The notes under the pieces: generated by a model
What the model saw: only the letters and a program-made list of their open reading frames with translations
What the model was told of the DNA's origin: nothing
Database searches by the model: none
NCBI GenBank assembly: GCA_012798535.1
Contig: JAAZMZ010000063.1
Coordinates: 1 to 64,000, forward strand
Reading direction: 5' to 3'
DNA length: 64,000 nucleotides
DNA from: Leptolinea sp.
Lineage (GTDB): Bacteria; Chloroflexota; Anaerolineae; Anaerolineales; Anaerolineaceae
Translations under genes and position numbers: made by a program
Shown here: positions 51,950 to 60,698 of the stretch, piece after piece
Position numbering within the stretch: the stretch's first letter is position 1
Layout: the number at the start of each line of letters is the position of its first letter

Positions 51950-53317
51950 GTGACCGGCATGGATTTGTTTGGTCAGGCGCTGGAAAACCGCATGCAGAGC
52001 GAAGCTCCTCTGGCAGAGCGTATGCGCCCGCGCAGCATGGATGAATTCATCGGCCAGGAGCATATCACGGCTCCTGGCCGGCTGCTGCGCCGTGCCATCG
52101 AAGCCGACCGCTTGTTCTCCTCGATCCTGCTGTACGGTCCGCCCGGCACCGGAAAGACCACCCTGGCGCGGATCGTGGCCAACCACACAAAAGCTCATTT
52201 TGAAAGCATTTCCGCCGTTCTGGCCGGTGTGCCGGAACTGCGCAAAGTAATCGAAGCATCAGAAACCCGCCGCAAGCATTACAACCAGCGCACCCTGCTG
52301 TTCGTCGACGAAGTGCACCGCTGGAATAAAGCCCAGCAGGATGCCCTGCTGCCGCATGTGGAACGCGGACTGATCACGCTGATCGGCGCGACTACACAGA
52401 ATCCTTATTTCGAAGTCATCCCGGCGCTGGTTTCCCGTTCACGGATTTTCGAATTGAATCCCCTGCGGGATGAAGACCTGGAAAAAATCCTCGATTCTGC
52501 CCTGCAAGATGAAGAACGGGGTTACGGCCGCCGCAAGGTGAATCTGCAAAAAGAAGCCCGTGCGCATCTGATCGATATGGCCAATCACGATGCACGCAAC
52601 CTGCTCAACGCGCTGGAACTGGCTGTCGAGACTACCCGGCCTGACAGCGATGACACCATCCAGATCACGCTGGATATCGCCCAGGAATCCATTCAGAAGC
52701 GCGCCCTGGCCTACGACAAAAACGGCGACGCGCATTACGATACCATTTCTGCTTTTATCAAATCGGTACGCGGATCAGATCCGGATGCCGCATTGTACTG
52801 GTTGGCAAAAATGCTGGCCGCCGGAGAGGATCCGCGCTTCATTCTTCGCCGGCTGGTTGTGCTGGCCAGCGAGGATATCGGCATGGCCGATCCGCGGGGA
52901 CTGATGGTGGCAACGTCAGCCGTCACGGCTTTTGAATTCATCGGCATGCCTGAAGGTGTCTATCCGATCACCGAAGCCACGTTGTACCTGTCTACGGCGC
53001 CCAAAAGCAATTCGGCCACTGCCATATATGACGTGATGGATTTGATCCGGCGCGAAGGCATGGGAACGGTCCCCGCCCACCTGATGGATGCCAGCCGGGA
53101 CGCCGCCGGCTTCGGTCATGGTAAGGGTTATCTCTATCCGCATAATTTTCCCGGTCATTTCATTCCCCAGGATTACCTTCCGGATTCTGTGGCCGGCAGA
53201 CGCTTCTATGAACCGTCCGATCAGGGGTATGAAAAAGAAGTGGCTGATCGTTTGACTTACTGGCACAACCGGATCAAAGAAGCCCGCGAAAAGATGGCTT
53301 CCAACCCGGAGGAATGA
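51950..53317 (+). CDS. rarA: Replication-associated recombination ATPase RarA (MgsA)
   Basis: 455 residues from GTG 51950 (ATG 51959 also possible). AAA+ Walker A GPPGTGKT (63-70), Walker [20 protein letters not shown], sensor 1 GATTQNP, and the C-terminal tetramerisation domain with [17 protein letters not shown]. RarA acts at stalled forks. It starts 4 nt after the SPFH stop and probably shares its transcript. Confidence 0.93.
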   Translation: MTGMDLFGQALENRMQSEAPLAERMRPRSMDEFIGQEHITAPGRLLRRAIEADRLFSSILLYGPPGTGKTTLARIVANHTKAHFESISAVLAGVPELRKVIEASETRRKHYNQRTLLFVDEVHRWNKAQQDALLPHVERGLITLIGATTQNPYFEVIPALVSRSRIFELNPLRDEDLEKILDSALQDEERGYGRRKVNLQKEARAHLIDMANHDARNLLNALELAVETTRPDSDDTIQITLDIAQESIQKRALAYDKNGDAHYDTISAFIKSVRGSDPDAALYWLAKMLAAGEDPRFILRRLVVLASEDIGMADPRGLMVATSAVTAFEFIGMPEGVYPITEATLYLSTAPKSNSATAIYDVMDLIRREGMGTVPAHLMDASRDAAGFGHGKGYLYPHNFPGHFIPQDYLPDSVAGRRFYEPSDQGYEKEVADRLTYWHNRIKEAREKMASNPEE

Positions 53318-53320
53318 TCG

Positions 53321-53974
53321 ATGCCTGCCCTGATTCTCGCCCGGCATGGTGAAACGGACGTCATCGGAAAGAAGTTGACCGGCCGCATTAACGGCATCCA
53401 TCTGAACGCCAGCGGCCGGAAACAGGCGGATGTCATAGCCGCGTACCTCAAATCGCTCAAGATAGGGGCCATTTTCAGCAGCCCGCTCGAGCGGGCAATG
53501 GAAACCGCCCGTCCGCTCTCGGAAGCCTGCGGAATTCCCATCAGTCCTCACAGCGGGTTGACCGAGATCAACTTCGGCGCTTGGCAGGGACGTCCGTACA
53601 GACAGCTTGAGAAATTGAAATTATGGCAAACGATCCAGACATCGCCATCCCGGGTCACCTTTCCGGCCGGTGAATCCTTCATCACCGCCCGGCAGCGTAT
53701 GGTAGCCAGTCTCGAAGAGATCGTATCCGTCCTGGGGAAAAACGATGTGGCAGTATGTTTTTCCCACTGTGATCCCATCCGGCTGGCAATCGCCTATTTT
53801 CTCAATATGGCGCTGGATGATTTTCAACGATTGACTATTGAGCCTGGATCATTATCGCTTGTGATATTTATCGACGGTAAAATCCGGCTTGGACCCATTA
53901 ATTTTCAGGCCGCGGAATCAGAATCACCGTTTCGCCTGAACGAAATCATGCGGCTTTCGATGCCTGAGGAATAA
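53321..53974 (+). CDS. Histidine phosphatase family protein (phosphoglycerate-mutase-like)
   Basis: 217 residues. Catalytic LARHGETD (His8) near the N-terminus, the second conserved Glu in SPLERAMETARPL, TEINFGAWQGRPY, and the second catalytic His in CFSHCDPIRLAI. A longer C-terminal tail than GpmB-type enzymes. Substrate not predictable. It begins 3 nt after rarA. Confidence 0.87.
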   Translation: MPALILARHGETDVIGKKLTGRINGIHLNASGRKQADVIAAYLKSLKIGAIFSSPLERAMETARPLSEACGIPISPHSGLTEINFGAWQGRPYRQLEKLKLWQTIQTSPSRVTFPAGESFITARQRMVASLEEIVSVLGKNDVAVCFSHCDPIRLAIAYFLNMALDDFQRLTIEPGSLSLVIFIDGKIRLGPINFQAAESESPFRLNEIMRLSMPEE

Positions 53975-53998
53975 TCACTGGTCGATTGACCGGCCAGA

Positions 53999-55483
53999 TT
54001 AATCCACAGCCAGGTTGAAATAGTTATAGACCGCCCGGGAGAGCTGGGCATACATGATGTTCACCGGGTCAAAAACCACCTGCACAGGGTGATAGAGATA
54101 CACGGTGATCACGTAATTGCCGCCCGGTGAATAGACAATCCCGGCATCCTGCATGGTATGGATCACGCCGTCTGTTGAGTCGGTCACCCAGCCATGTTTG
54201 TGGGCGAATTGCGTTCCTTCCGGCAAGCCGGCTTCCAGCAAAACACCGATCTTGTTCTTTGCCAGATAAGCGATCATCTGCCGGCATTCATTCTGGCTGA
54301 TCTCGCCCGAAAAAACAGCCGAGAACGTACCTCCCCCGGTGTTCGCACAATCATACATATCAGCCAGAAGGAGTCCCATTTCCATGGGTGTGGTCTGGTT
54401 ATACTGATCCGGATTGGTATTGAAATCCGTTCGAGAATTGGCGGTGGTGGTAAACCGTTTCAGCAGCGGCGCGCCCTGATAGAAATATCCACCCAGGAAC
54501 GTGTTCGATAATCCCAGAGCCGCCATATCCTGGCTGACCACCAGCGGGCCGGTGTTGGCTTCCAGAACTTCAGACATAAGCTTATCAGCCGGCGGGTTAT
54601 CGGAACGATCGATCATCAGGGTGATCTGATCGCCTATGCTCGGTTGCAGTGGTTCTTTAGCCCGCTTGAATACAGACACCATGATCGGAATTTTCATTGT
54701 GCTGGCCGCCGTGAAAGCCACATCAGGCTTAATGGTCTCGTTCTTATTCACGGCAAAATGCAGTTCCTGATTGGTCTGCATATCCTGGAGATAGACTTCG
54801 GCCAGACCGTCAAAGCTCTCGGTGATGATCTGCTGCAGCAGAATTTGCAGGTTCTGGAAAGAAGGCCGTGGAGGTGCAACCTTTTTCAAAGAAAGGTTAA
54901 CAACCCGGTTGGCAGGAGATTGCAGTGCATCCTTGATCAGAATCACCGCCCGATCGATATCCAGAGTGGTTCCCGGCGTACCCCCGGAGAAATTGGTACT
55001 TCCTGCTACGGGTATGGCAGCCGAAGGCGGCGAATCGTAGCGCGAGGCAATCTCGTCCCGCAGATATCCTCGCAGGCGGTCTTCCGCCAGGCGGGAACTC
55101 AATGGGATATCCGCGGTGTCTGCCTGCTGATTCCAGAGATATTCCCAGAAGCCCGACCAGAAGGGTTGATTTACACGTTGGAGGTCGGCCGCTGAAAGCA
55201 TATTTTCCAGGTCCAGTTCGAAGCCCATAACGGCCGGTTTCACCTGGATCACCGCAGTATTGTAACGAATTTCAATCGCCACACCGTATGCCTGAACCAG
55301 ACGTTCAGCGGCTTTTTGTCTGTCCAATCCGCCAACCGCGACACCACCGATTTTCATTCCAGGGGGAAAATTTCCGCGGATACGGCTGTAACCGATCAGA
55401 TTGTATACCGTGAGCAGCACGGCGGTGAAAATCAACGCCAGGGCAATCCAGCGCAGGAATGATAAAGATCTCTTCGGATTCAT
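53999..55483 (-). CDS. Membrane-anchored class-A beta-lactamase-like serine hydrolase
   Basis: 494 residues. One N-terminal transmembrane helix (~11-30), a domain (~40-200) with GTTLDIDRAV, as in PG_binding_4/VanW-associated modules, and a C-terminal serine-hydrolase domain (~225-490). Active-site pattern: S261-x-x-K264, S294-D295-N296 and K429-H430-G431 (KTG-like). All three class-A boxes are thus present, outside the membrane. It could be a penicillin-interactive enzyme or peptidoglycan hydrolase rather than a resistance enzyme, given the long N-terminal module. Confidence 0.82.
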   Translation of the reverse strand: MNPKRSLSFLRWIALALIFTAVLLTVYNLIGYSRIRGNFPPGMKIGGVAVGGLDRQKAAERLVQAYGVAIEIRYNTAVIQVKPAVMGFELDLENMLSAADLQRVNQPFWSGFWEYLWNQQADTADIPLSSRLAEDRLRGYLRDEIASRYDSPPSAAIPVAGSTNFSGGTPGTTLDIDRAVILIKDALQSPANRVVNLSLKKVAPPRPSFQNLQILLQQIITESFDGLAEVYLQDMQTNQELHFAVNKNETIKPDVAFTAASTMKIPIMVSVFKRAKEPLQPSIGDQITLMIDRSDNPPADKLMSEVLEANTGPLVVSQDMAALGLSNTFLGGYFYQGAPLLKRFTTTANSRTDFNTNPDQYNQTTPMEMGLLLADMYDCANTGGGTFSAVFSGEISQNECRQMIAYLAKNKIGVLLEAGLPEGTQFAHKHGWVTDSTDGVIHTMQDAGIVYSPGGNYVITVYLYHPVQVVFDPVNIMYAQLSRAVYNYFNLAVD

Positions 55484-55646
55484 AAAACCTCTGCCACGAT
55501 TCTACCAGAAACAAGTATTGAATTGATTTCAACGAACAGGTCTGCAGGGAAAAGTGTGATGATCCTTCTCATAATTGGCAACTATCGATTTGATTATCAC
55601 AAGTTTTTTCTATACAATGATCTTCCAGGAGCTTTTTCGTTGATGT

Positions 55647-57449
55647 ATGCGCGGACAAAACATAATGAAAAAGATTCATTTGGATTACAGTCACAAGATT
55701 CTTATTTACTATCTTTTGTTTGGGGGTCTATGGATATTATTTTCCGATCAAATACTGGATTTTTTTATCCATGACATTGATGAGTTGACACGGCTGCAAA
55801 GCTATAAAGGCTGGGCTTATGTGGCAGCCAGTGGATTATTGATATTCATACTATTGAACAGGTACATCAGATTACAAAAGGCTACCGAAAGCCGACTTCA
55901 CGAGAGTGAAGAACGGTTGCGCATGGCGCTTTCCATTTCCGACCAGGGGATATTCGATGTAGACATCCCCGCAGGTGAGATCATGGTGCAGGAGATTGGT
56001 GCACTCACATCCGTGGATGAAACCTTTATTAGCAGAATCCCTCAGGAAAAAATCCGGGAACGTATTCATCCGGAGGATTGGGAAGTTGTATATAAAATGT
56101 ACAGGGATTACGTACGGGGAAAGATCGATCAATATCGGGTTGAATTTCGTAGGAAGGACCAGAATGACCAGTGGAAATGGGTGCTTTCCGTCGGCAGCAT
56201 AGTTGAGAGAGATGCCGGTGGGCATCCTTTGCGTTTTCTTGGCACTTTCAAAGACATTACGGATACCAGGAATGCCGAATTGATCCGTTCCAGGTTATGG
56301 GAAGACGCGCAGCGCCGTCTTGAACGGATCACTTCTTTGCACGAAATCGATCTCGAAATCAGCTCTTCCTCTTCTCTTTCCACTACATTGCGCAAGATTG
56401 TCACTAATGTGGGGAAACACCTGTCTGCGGATGCTGTCTCATTGCTGCTGTATTACAAAGATGAAGACATTTTCCGATACGCGGATAGCATCGGATTTGA
56501 CCCAAAACGGGTCGAAAATGCCCGGGTGGAAATGGGCAGGAGCTTTGCCGGTATCGCGGCGAAGGAACGAAAACTGGTGCACTTCCGTAACCTGGAACAT
56601 GAAGTCGTTGATGAAGCCTTCAGCTCCTTCTTGAGGCAGGAAAATATCAGCAACTACTTCGGTGTGCCACTCGAAGCCAAAGGTGTACTGGTGGGTGTAC
56701 TCGAAATCTTTATGCGCTCTGATATCGACCCCGATAAGGAATGGCTGGAATTCTATGAAACCCTGGCCGGGCAGGCTGCCCTGGCCATTGAAAACGCCCG
56801 CCTCTTGGAAGGATTGGAAACGGCCAATCGTGACCTGAAGAAGATGAACATCGACCTTATCCAGGCCAATGAAAATCTCACCTCCGCCTATGACGCCACC
56901 ATTGAAAGCCTGGCAATGGCCCTGAACCTGCGAGACTATGAAACGGAAGGCCACTCTCGCAGAGTGACCGCCCTGACCCTTCATCTGGCAAAAATTCTCG
57001 GCTTTTCGGGAGAAGAGCTGGTCAATATCCACCGCGGAACACTTCTGCATGATATTGGAAAGCTGGGAGTGCCGGATAATATTCTAAGAAAACCTGGCCT
57101 GTTGACAGACGAAGAGCGCAAGATCATGCAGCAGCACCCGGTATTCGCTTATGATCTGTTGAAATCCATCAATTATCTGCGGTCCGCGCTGGATATCCCT
57201 CATCTGCATCATGAAAAATGGGATGGCTCCGGATATCCGTATGGATTATCGCGGGAGCAGATTCCCCTGTCAGCCAGATTGTTTGCCATCGTGGATGTGT
57301 TCGACGCGCTGACCAGTGATCGGCCTTACCGAAAAGCCTGGACAAAAGAAGAAGCCATTGAATATATAAAGGGGCAGAGGGGAAAACACTTCGATCCACA
57401 TATCGTGGATGTCTTCCTCTCCTATACCGGTGGAGAACTGGATAGTTAG
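55647..57449 (+). CDS. Membrane PAS/GAF/HD-GYP cyclic-di-GMP phosphodiesterase
   Basis: 600 residues. Two transmembrane helices (~17-36 and ~50-66) with a very short external loop, a PAS/PAC pair (~85-215), a GAF (~232-375), a coiled coil, and an HD-GYP domain (~410-590): HSRRV, LLHDIGKLGVPD and HHEKWDGSGYPYG. It presumably hydrolyses c-di-GMP under PAS/GAF control. Start ATG 55647 or 55665; neither has a strong ribosome site. It resembles the C-terminal half of the larger HD-GYP protein at 34498. Confidence 0.9.
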   Translation: MRGQNIMKKIHLDYSHKILIYYLLFGGLWILFSDQILDFFIHDIDELTRLQSYKGWAYVAASGLLIFILLNRYIRLQKATESRLHESEERLRMALSISDQGIFDVDIPAGEIMVQEIGALTSVDETFISRIPQEKIRERIHPEDWEVVYKMYRDYVRGKIDQYRVEFRRKDQNDQWKWVLSVGSIVERDAGGHPLRFLGTFKDITDTRNAELIRSRLWEDAQRRLERITSLHEIDLEISSSSSLSTTLRKIVTNVGKHLSADAVSLLLYYKDEDIFRYADSIGFDPKRVENARVEMGRSFAGIAAKERKLVHFRNLEHEVVDEAFSSFLRQENISNYFGVPLEAKGVLVGVLEIFMRSDIDPDKEWLEFYETLAGQAALAIENARLLEGLETANRDLKKMNIDLIQANENLTSAYDATIESLAMALNLRDYETEGHSRRVTALTLHLAKILGFSGEELVNIHRGTLLHDIGKLGVPDNILRKPGLLTDEERKIMQQHPVFAYDLLKSINYLRSALDIPHLHHEKWDGSGYPYGLSREQIPLSARLFAIVDVFDALTSDRPYRKAWTKEEAIEYIKGQRGKHFDPHIVDVFLSYTGGELDS

Positions 57450-57482
57450 AATTCGGATCATCTGATTCTAGAGATTCATTAT

Positions 57483-57511
57483 TTGACACTCCCCGTCTGC
57501 ATGGGTATACT
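57483..57511 (+). promoter_or_regulatory. Sigma-70-type promoter of gmd
   Basis: TTGACA (57483-57488), 17-nt spacer, TATACT (57506-57511), about 65 bp before the gmd start. Confidence 0.8.
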
Positions 57512-57576
57512 TAACCGGTTTTACAGGGAAAGAAATAAAACAGATCCCCCTGGTCGATTCAGGGTTGGAGGATGAT

Positions 57577-58647
57577 TTGAAGAAAGCATTAATTACAGGC
57601 ATTACCGGCCAGGATGGTTCCTATCTGGCAGAACTACTTCTCAATAAAGGATACGAAGTTCACGGAATTATCCGCCGTGCCAGCACATTCAACACCCGGC
57701 GGATCGATCATGTGTATCATGATCCGCACAATAACGGTGAGAAAGTTCATTTACACCTGCATTACGGTGATGTATCCACAAGCGATACCCTGCTGGATAT
57801 CATCTACAATATTCGACCGGAAGAAATCTATCATCTGGCCGCGCAGAGTCATGTACGGGTGAGCTTCGATATGCCGGAATATACCGGCGATGTTACCGGC
57901 CTGGGTACGATCCGTATTCTGGAAGCCATTCGCAAGAGCGGTACGAATGCCCGGTTTTATCAGGCTTCCTCCAGCGAGATGTTTGGCGGCGCCAAACCGC
58001 CCCAGAATGAAGATACTGCATTCGAACCACGCAGCCCCTACGCGGCAGCCAAGGTGTACGCCTACTGGGTCACCCGCAATTACCGCGAAGGTTACAACAT
58101 GTTCGCCACCAATGGCATTCTATTCAACCACGAATCCCCGCGCCGCGGTGAAACGTTTGTCACCCGCAAGATCACCCGGGCTGTCGCCGCGATCAAGGCC
58201 GGTAGACAGGAATATCTGTATCTGGGCAACCTGGATTCACGCCGCGACTGGGGTTACGCCCCGGAATATGTGGAAGCCATGTGGATGATCCTGCAACAGG
58301 AGAAACCCAACGATTATGTGATTGGCACCGGTGAGGCACATACCGTCAGAGAATTTCTCGATGAAGCTTTCAGTTATGTTGATCTTGATTGGAACGATTA
58401 TGTGAAAATCGATCCCCGTTATTTCCGTCCTACTGAGGTGGATTACCTGTTGGCAGACGCCCGGCGTTCCCGCAACCTCTTGAAATGGGAACCCCGTATT
58501 CACTTCCATGAACTGGTGCGCATCATGATGGACGCGGATCTGGAACTGGCAGGCCTCACCCCGCCGGGTGAAGGAAAACGTCTGCTGGGTGAACGCTTCA
58601 GCGGATGGCACCGCTGGGAATCACAGGTCGTTTCAATGGAACGTTGA
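57577..58647 (+). CDS. gmd: GDP-mannose 4,6-dehydratase
   Basis: About 356 residues from TTG 57577, chosen because GGAGG (57567-57571) is five bases upstream; a TTG at 57565 overlaps that site. Rossmann motif [14 protein letters not shown], then [16 protein letters not shown], the catalytic Thr/Ser and Tyr-x3-Lys region ([20 protein letters not shown]) and [16 protein letters not shown]. It makes GDP-4-keto-6-deoxymannose, the precursor of fucose, rhamnose and perosamine. No fcl, rmd or per gene is adjacent. Confidence 0.94.
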   Translation: MKKALITGITGQDGSYLAELLLNKGYEVHGIIRRASTFNTRRIDHVYHDPHNNGEKVHLHLHYGDVSTSDTLLDIIYNIRPEEIYHLAAQSHVRVSFDMPEYTGDVTGLGTIRILEAIRKSGTNARFYQASSSEMFGGAKPPQNEDTAFEPRSPYAAAKVYAYWVTRNYREGYNMFATNGILFNHESPRRGETFVTRKITRAVAAIKAGRQEYLYLGNLDSRRDWGYAPEYVEAMWMILQQEKPNDYVIGTGEAHTVREFLDEAFSYVDLDWNDYVKIDPRYFRPTEVDYLLADARRSRNLLKWEPRIHFHELVRIMMDADLELAGLTPPGEGKRLLGERFSGWHRWESQVVSMER

Positions 58648-58649
58648 TC

Positions 58650-58675
58650 AAAAACTCTCCTTACGGAGAGTTTTT
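58650..58675. terminator. Bidirectional terminator between gmd and the ABC ATPase gene
   Basis: Symmetric hairpin AAAAACTCTCC (58650-58660), loop TTAC, GGAGAGTTTTT (58665-58675). It serves both convergent genes. Confidence 0.88.
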
Positions 58676-58679
58676 CTAT

Positions 58680-59495
58680 TTAGCGCTTCAAAATTCTTTG
58701 CAACGCTTTGATCTCGCTGGCATCCAATCCGGTTTTCTCCAGGGATTGGATATTCCCTTCGGCAATCGCCTGCCCGATCAATGAATAGCGCAGGTCTTTC
58801 AGGTCCTGCTCGACGGGTGATGAGATCTTCTCGTCCCCGGTAATCTTCCCATCGGCCATTCGTACCACCCTCCGGGTCTGGGCAGCCACTTCATGATCAT
58901 GGGTAACCAGAATGAAGGTTGTCCCCTGGCTTTCATTCAATTCGCGCAACAGTCTGATCAGTTCGCGTCCGTTAACAGAATCAAGATTTCCGGTTGGTTC
59001 ATCGGCCAACACCAGTGACGGCCGGTTAGCCAGGGCGCGTGCAATAGCCACCCGCTGCCGCTGTCCGCCCGAAAGCTGACCCGGCAGGTGATTCATCCGT
59101 TGAGCAAGTCCTACCATCTCCAGCAGTTCCAGTGCCCGCTCACGCCGTTCTTTTGCCGTGCTGTAATAAAGCATCGGTATTTCCACATTCTCGACAGAAG
59201 TGAGCGTGGGTAAGAGATTATGCAGTTGGAAAATGAAACCAACAGTCTTGCCCCGAAAACTATCCAGATCCTTCACATGAGCGAGATCATCTCCATTGAT
59301 AAGAATCTGGCCGGAAGTCGGTTTATCCAGCGCGCCCAGCACATTCAGCAGAGTACTTTTCCCGCTTCCGCTGGGACCCATCACCGCCACAAACTCCCCA
59401 GGAGCAATCTTCAGGTTTACATTATCCAGAGCGCGGACTTCATCACCATTGCCATAAATCCGGCAGAGGTCGCGCGTTTCAACCGTCCAGGTCAT
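58680..59495 (-). CDS. ABC transporter ATPase (MacB/LolD type)
   Basis: 271 residues from ATG 59495, which overlaps the adaptor gene's stop by 4 nt. Walker A GPSGSGKSTLLNVLGAL, Q-loop FIFQLHNLLPTLT, signature LSGGQRQRVAIARALA, Walker B SLVLADEPTGNLDS. A C-terminal extension of ~40 residues follows the usual end of the domain. It powers the permease encoded two genes upstream. Confidence 0.92.
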   Translation of the reverse strand: MTWTVETRDLCRIYGNGDEVRALDNVNLKIAPGEFVAVMGPSGSGKSTLLNVLGALDKPTSGQILINGDDLAHVKDLDSFRGKTVGFIFQLHNLLPTLTSVENVEIPMLYYSTAKERRERALELLEMVGLAQRMNHLPGQLSGGQRQRVAIARALANRPSLVLADEPTGNLDSVNGRELIRLLRELNESQGTTFILVTHDHEVAAQTRRVVRMADGKITGDEKISSPVEQDLKDLRYSLIGQAIAEGNIQSLEKTGLDASEIKALQRILKR

Positions 59496-60682
59496 TCTTC
59501 CACCTTGATGTCTACAAAAGCCGTCATACCCCAGCGCAGTTTTTCCGGCCAATCCTGCATGCTGATCGTGACGGTGTAATTTACTCCGGAACCTTCAGAG
59601 GAGCAGGCGGCGATCTTTTCAACTACACCCGACACTTTCACATCCGGAACGGCATCAAAGGTGATCTCAGCCGGCGCACCCTCGCGGATGCGGGCAACAT
59701 CAATTTCATTCAGGTCCGTGGTTTCCACCTGAAGCTTTGACAGATCAGCCAGAAGCATAGCCGTCTGTCCGGGATTAACCCATTCCCCTTCCCGGATACT
59801 GATTTTACTGGTCGTCCCGTCAAACGGTGCCTTCAATTCCAGGTCGGCAAGAGCTGACCGGGCAGCTTCAAGTTGTTTTGTGGCATTTTGCAGTTCGCCT
59901 TCCAGTTGTTTTACATCCTCTGGGTCCGGACCGTTCTTCACTTTGTCCCACTGTCTCTGAGCTTCTTCCAATTCCGCTTTGGCTACCACCAGGCTGCCTT
60001 CAGCCTGCGCGACTTCCATATCATCAGGCAGTGATTCAAGGTAATTCAGGTTCCAAACAGCTTTATCCCTGGCCAGTCGGGCTGCCGAGAACATGCTCAA
60101 CACTCCGGCACGGGTAATATCATTTTCATCCCGGTCCTGGTAATACGCCCAGAGATCATTGGCTTTCTTAAATTCATCCTCCGCCAAAATCAGGTCTGCC
60201 CGCGCCCGGTCGATAATGGCCGTATCTGCCCGTTTATAATTTTTTGCCTCGCGTTTTTCCTGCGCTTTATCCAGCGCCTTCACGGCATCCGCCAATCGAA
60301 GCTGAGCCGCCGCTCTAACCGTGTTATGGTCTTTAGAGAGATTATCCAGTTTACGCTGGGCAGCCAGTTGAGCCACCTCAGCCGCAGAGATCGCGGCTTC
60401 TTGAGCCGCTTTACCCTTAAGCCGAAGTAATACATCGCCGGTCTTAAATACCTGGTTTTCTTTACCAACTACGGTTTCAACGACACCAGACGTCGGAATA
60501 CTCAACATCGTCCAGCGTGAGGGAATCACCACTCCCGTCGCGCTGACAAATGTTGATGTCGATGATTCTGCGGCGGGTGTTGGTTCGGGTGTTGCTGCTC
60601 CACCGGTGCTGCAGGCGGAGATCAAAAGAGTTAGCAAAATGGATAAAAAAATGACAACTGGAATTCTTCTTCGTGTCTTCAT
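59492..60682 (-). CDS. Efflux adaptor lipoprotein (HlyD/MacA type)
   Basis: 396 residues from ATG 60682 with GGGAGGTG upstream; a start at 60706 would overlap the permease gene further. A signal peptide with lipobox (LLISACS) is at ~15-25. A barrel-lipoyl half-motif precedes a long coiled coil (~75-260), then the second lipoyl half (DLELKAPFDGTTSKI), and a beta barrel follows. It connects the inner permease to the exterior in a MacAB-like pump. Confidence 0.88.
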   Translation of the reverse strand: MKTRRRIPVVIFLSILLTLLISACSTGGAATPEPTPAAESSTSTFVSATGVVIPSRWTMLSIPTSGVVETVVGKENQVFKTGDVLLRLKGKAAQEAAISAAEVAQLAAQRKLDNLSKDHNTVRAAAQLRLADAVKALDKAQEKREAKNYKRADTAIIDRARADLILAEDEFKKANDLWAYYQDRDENDITRAGVLSMFSAARLARDKAVWNLNYLESLPDDMEVAQAEGSLVVAKAELEEAQRQWDKVKNGPDPEDVKQLEGELQNATKQLEAARSALADLELKAPFDGTTSKISIREGEWVNPGQTAMLLADLSKLQVETTDLNEIDVARIREGAPAEITFDAVPDVKVSGVVEKIAACSSEGSGVNYTVTISMQDWPEKLRWGMTAFVDIKVEE

Positions 60683-60698
60683 TGTGACACCTCCCATA

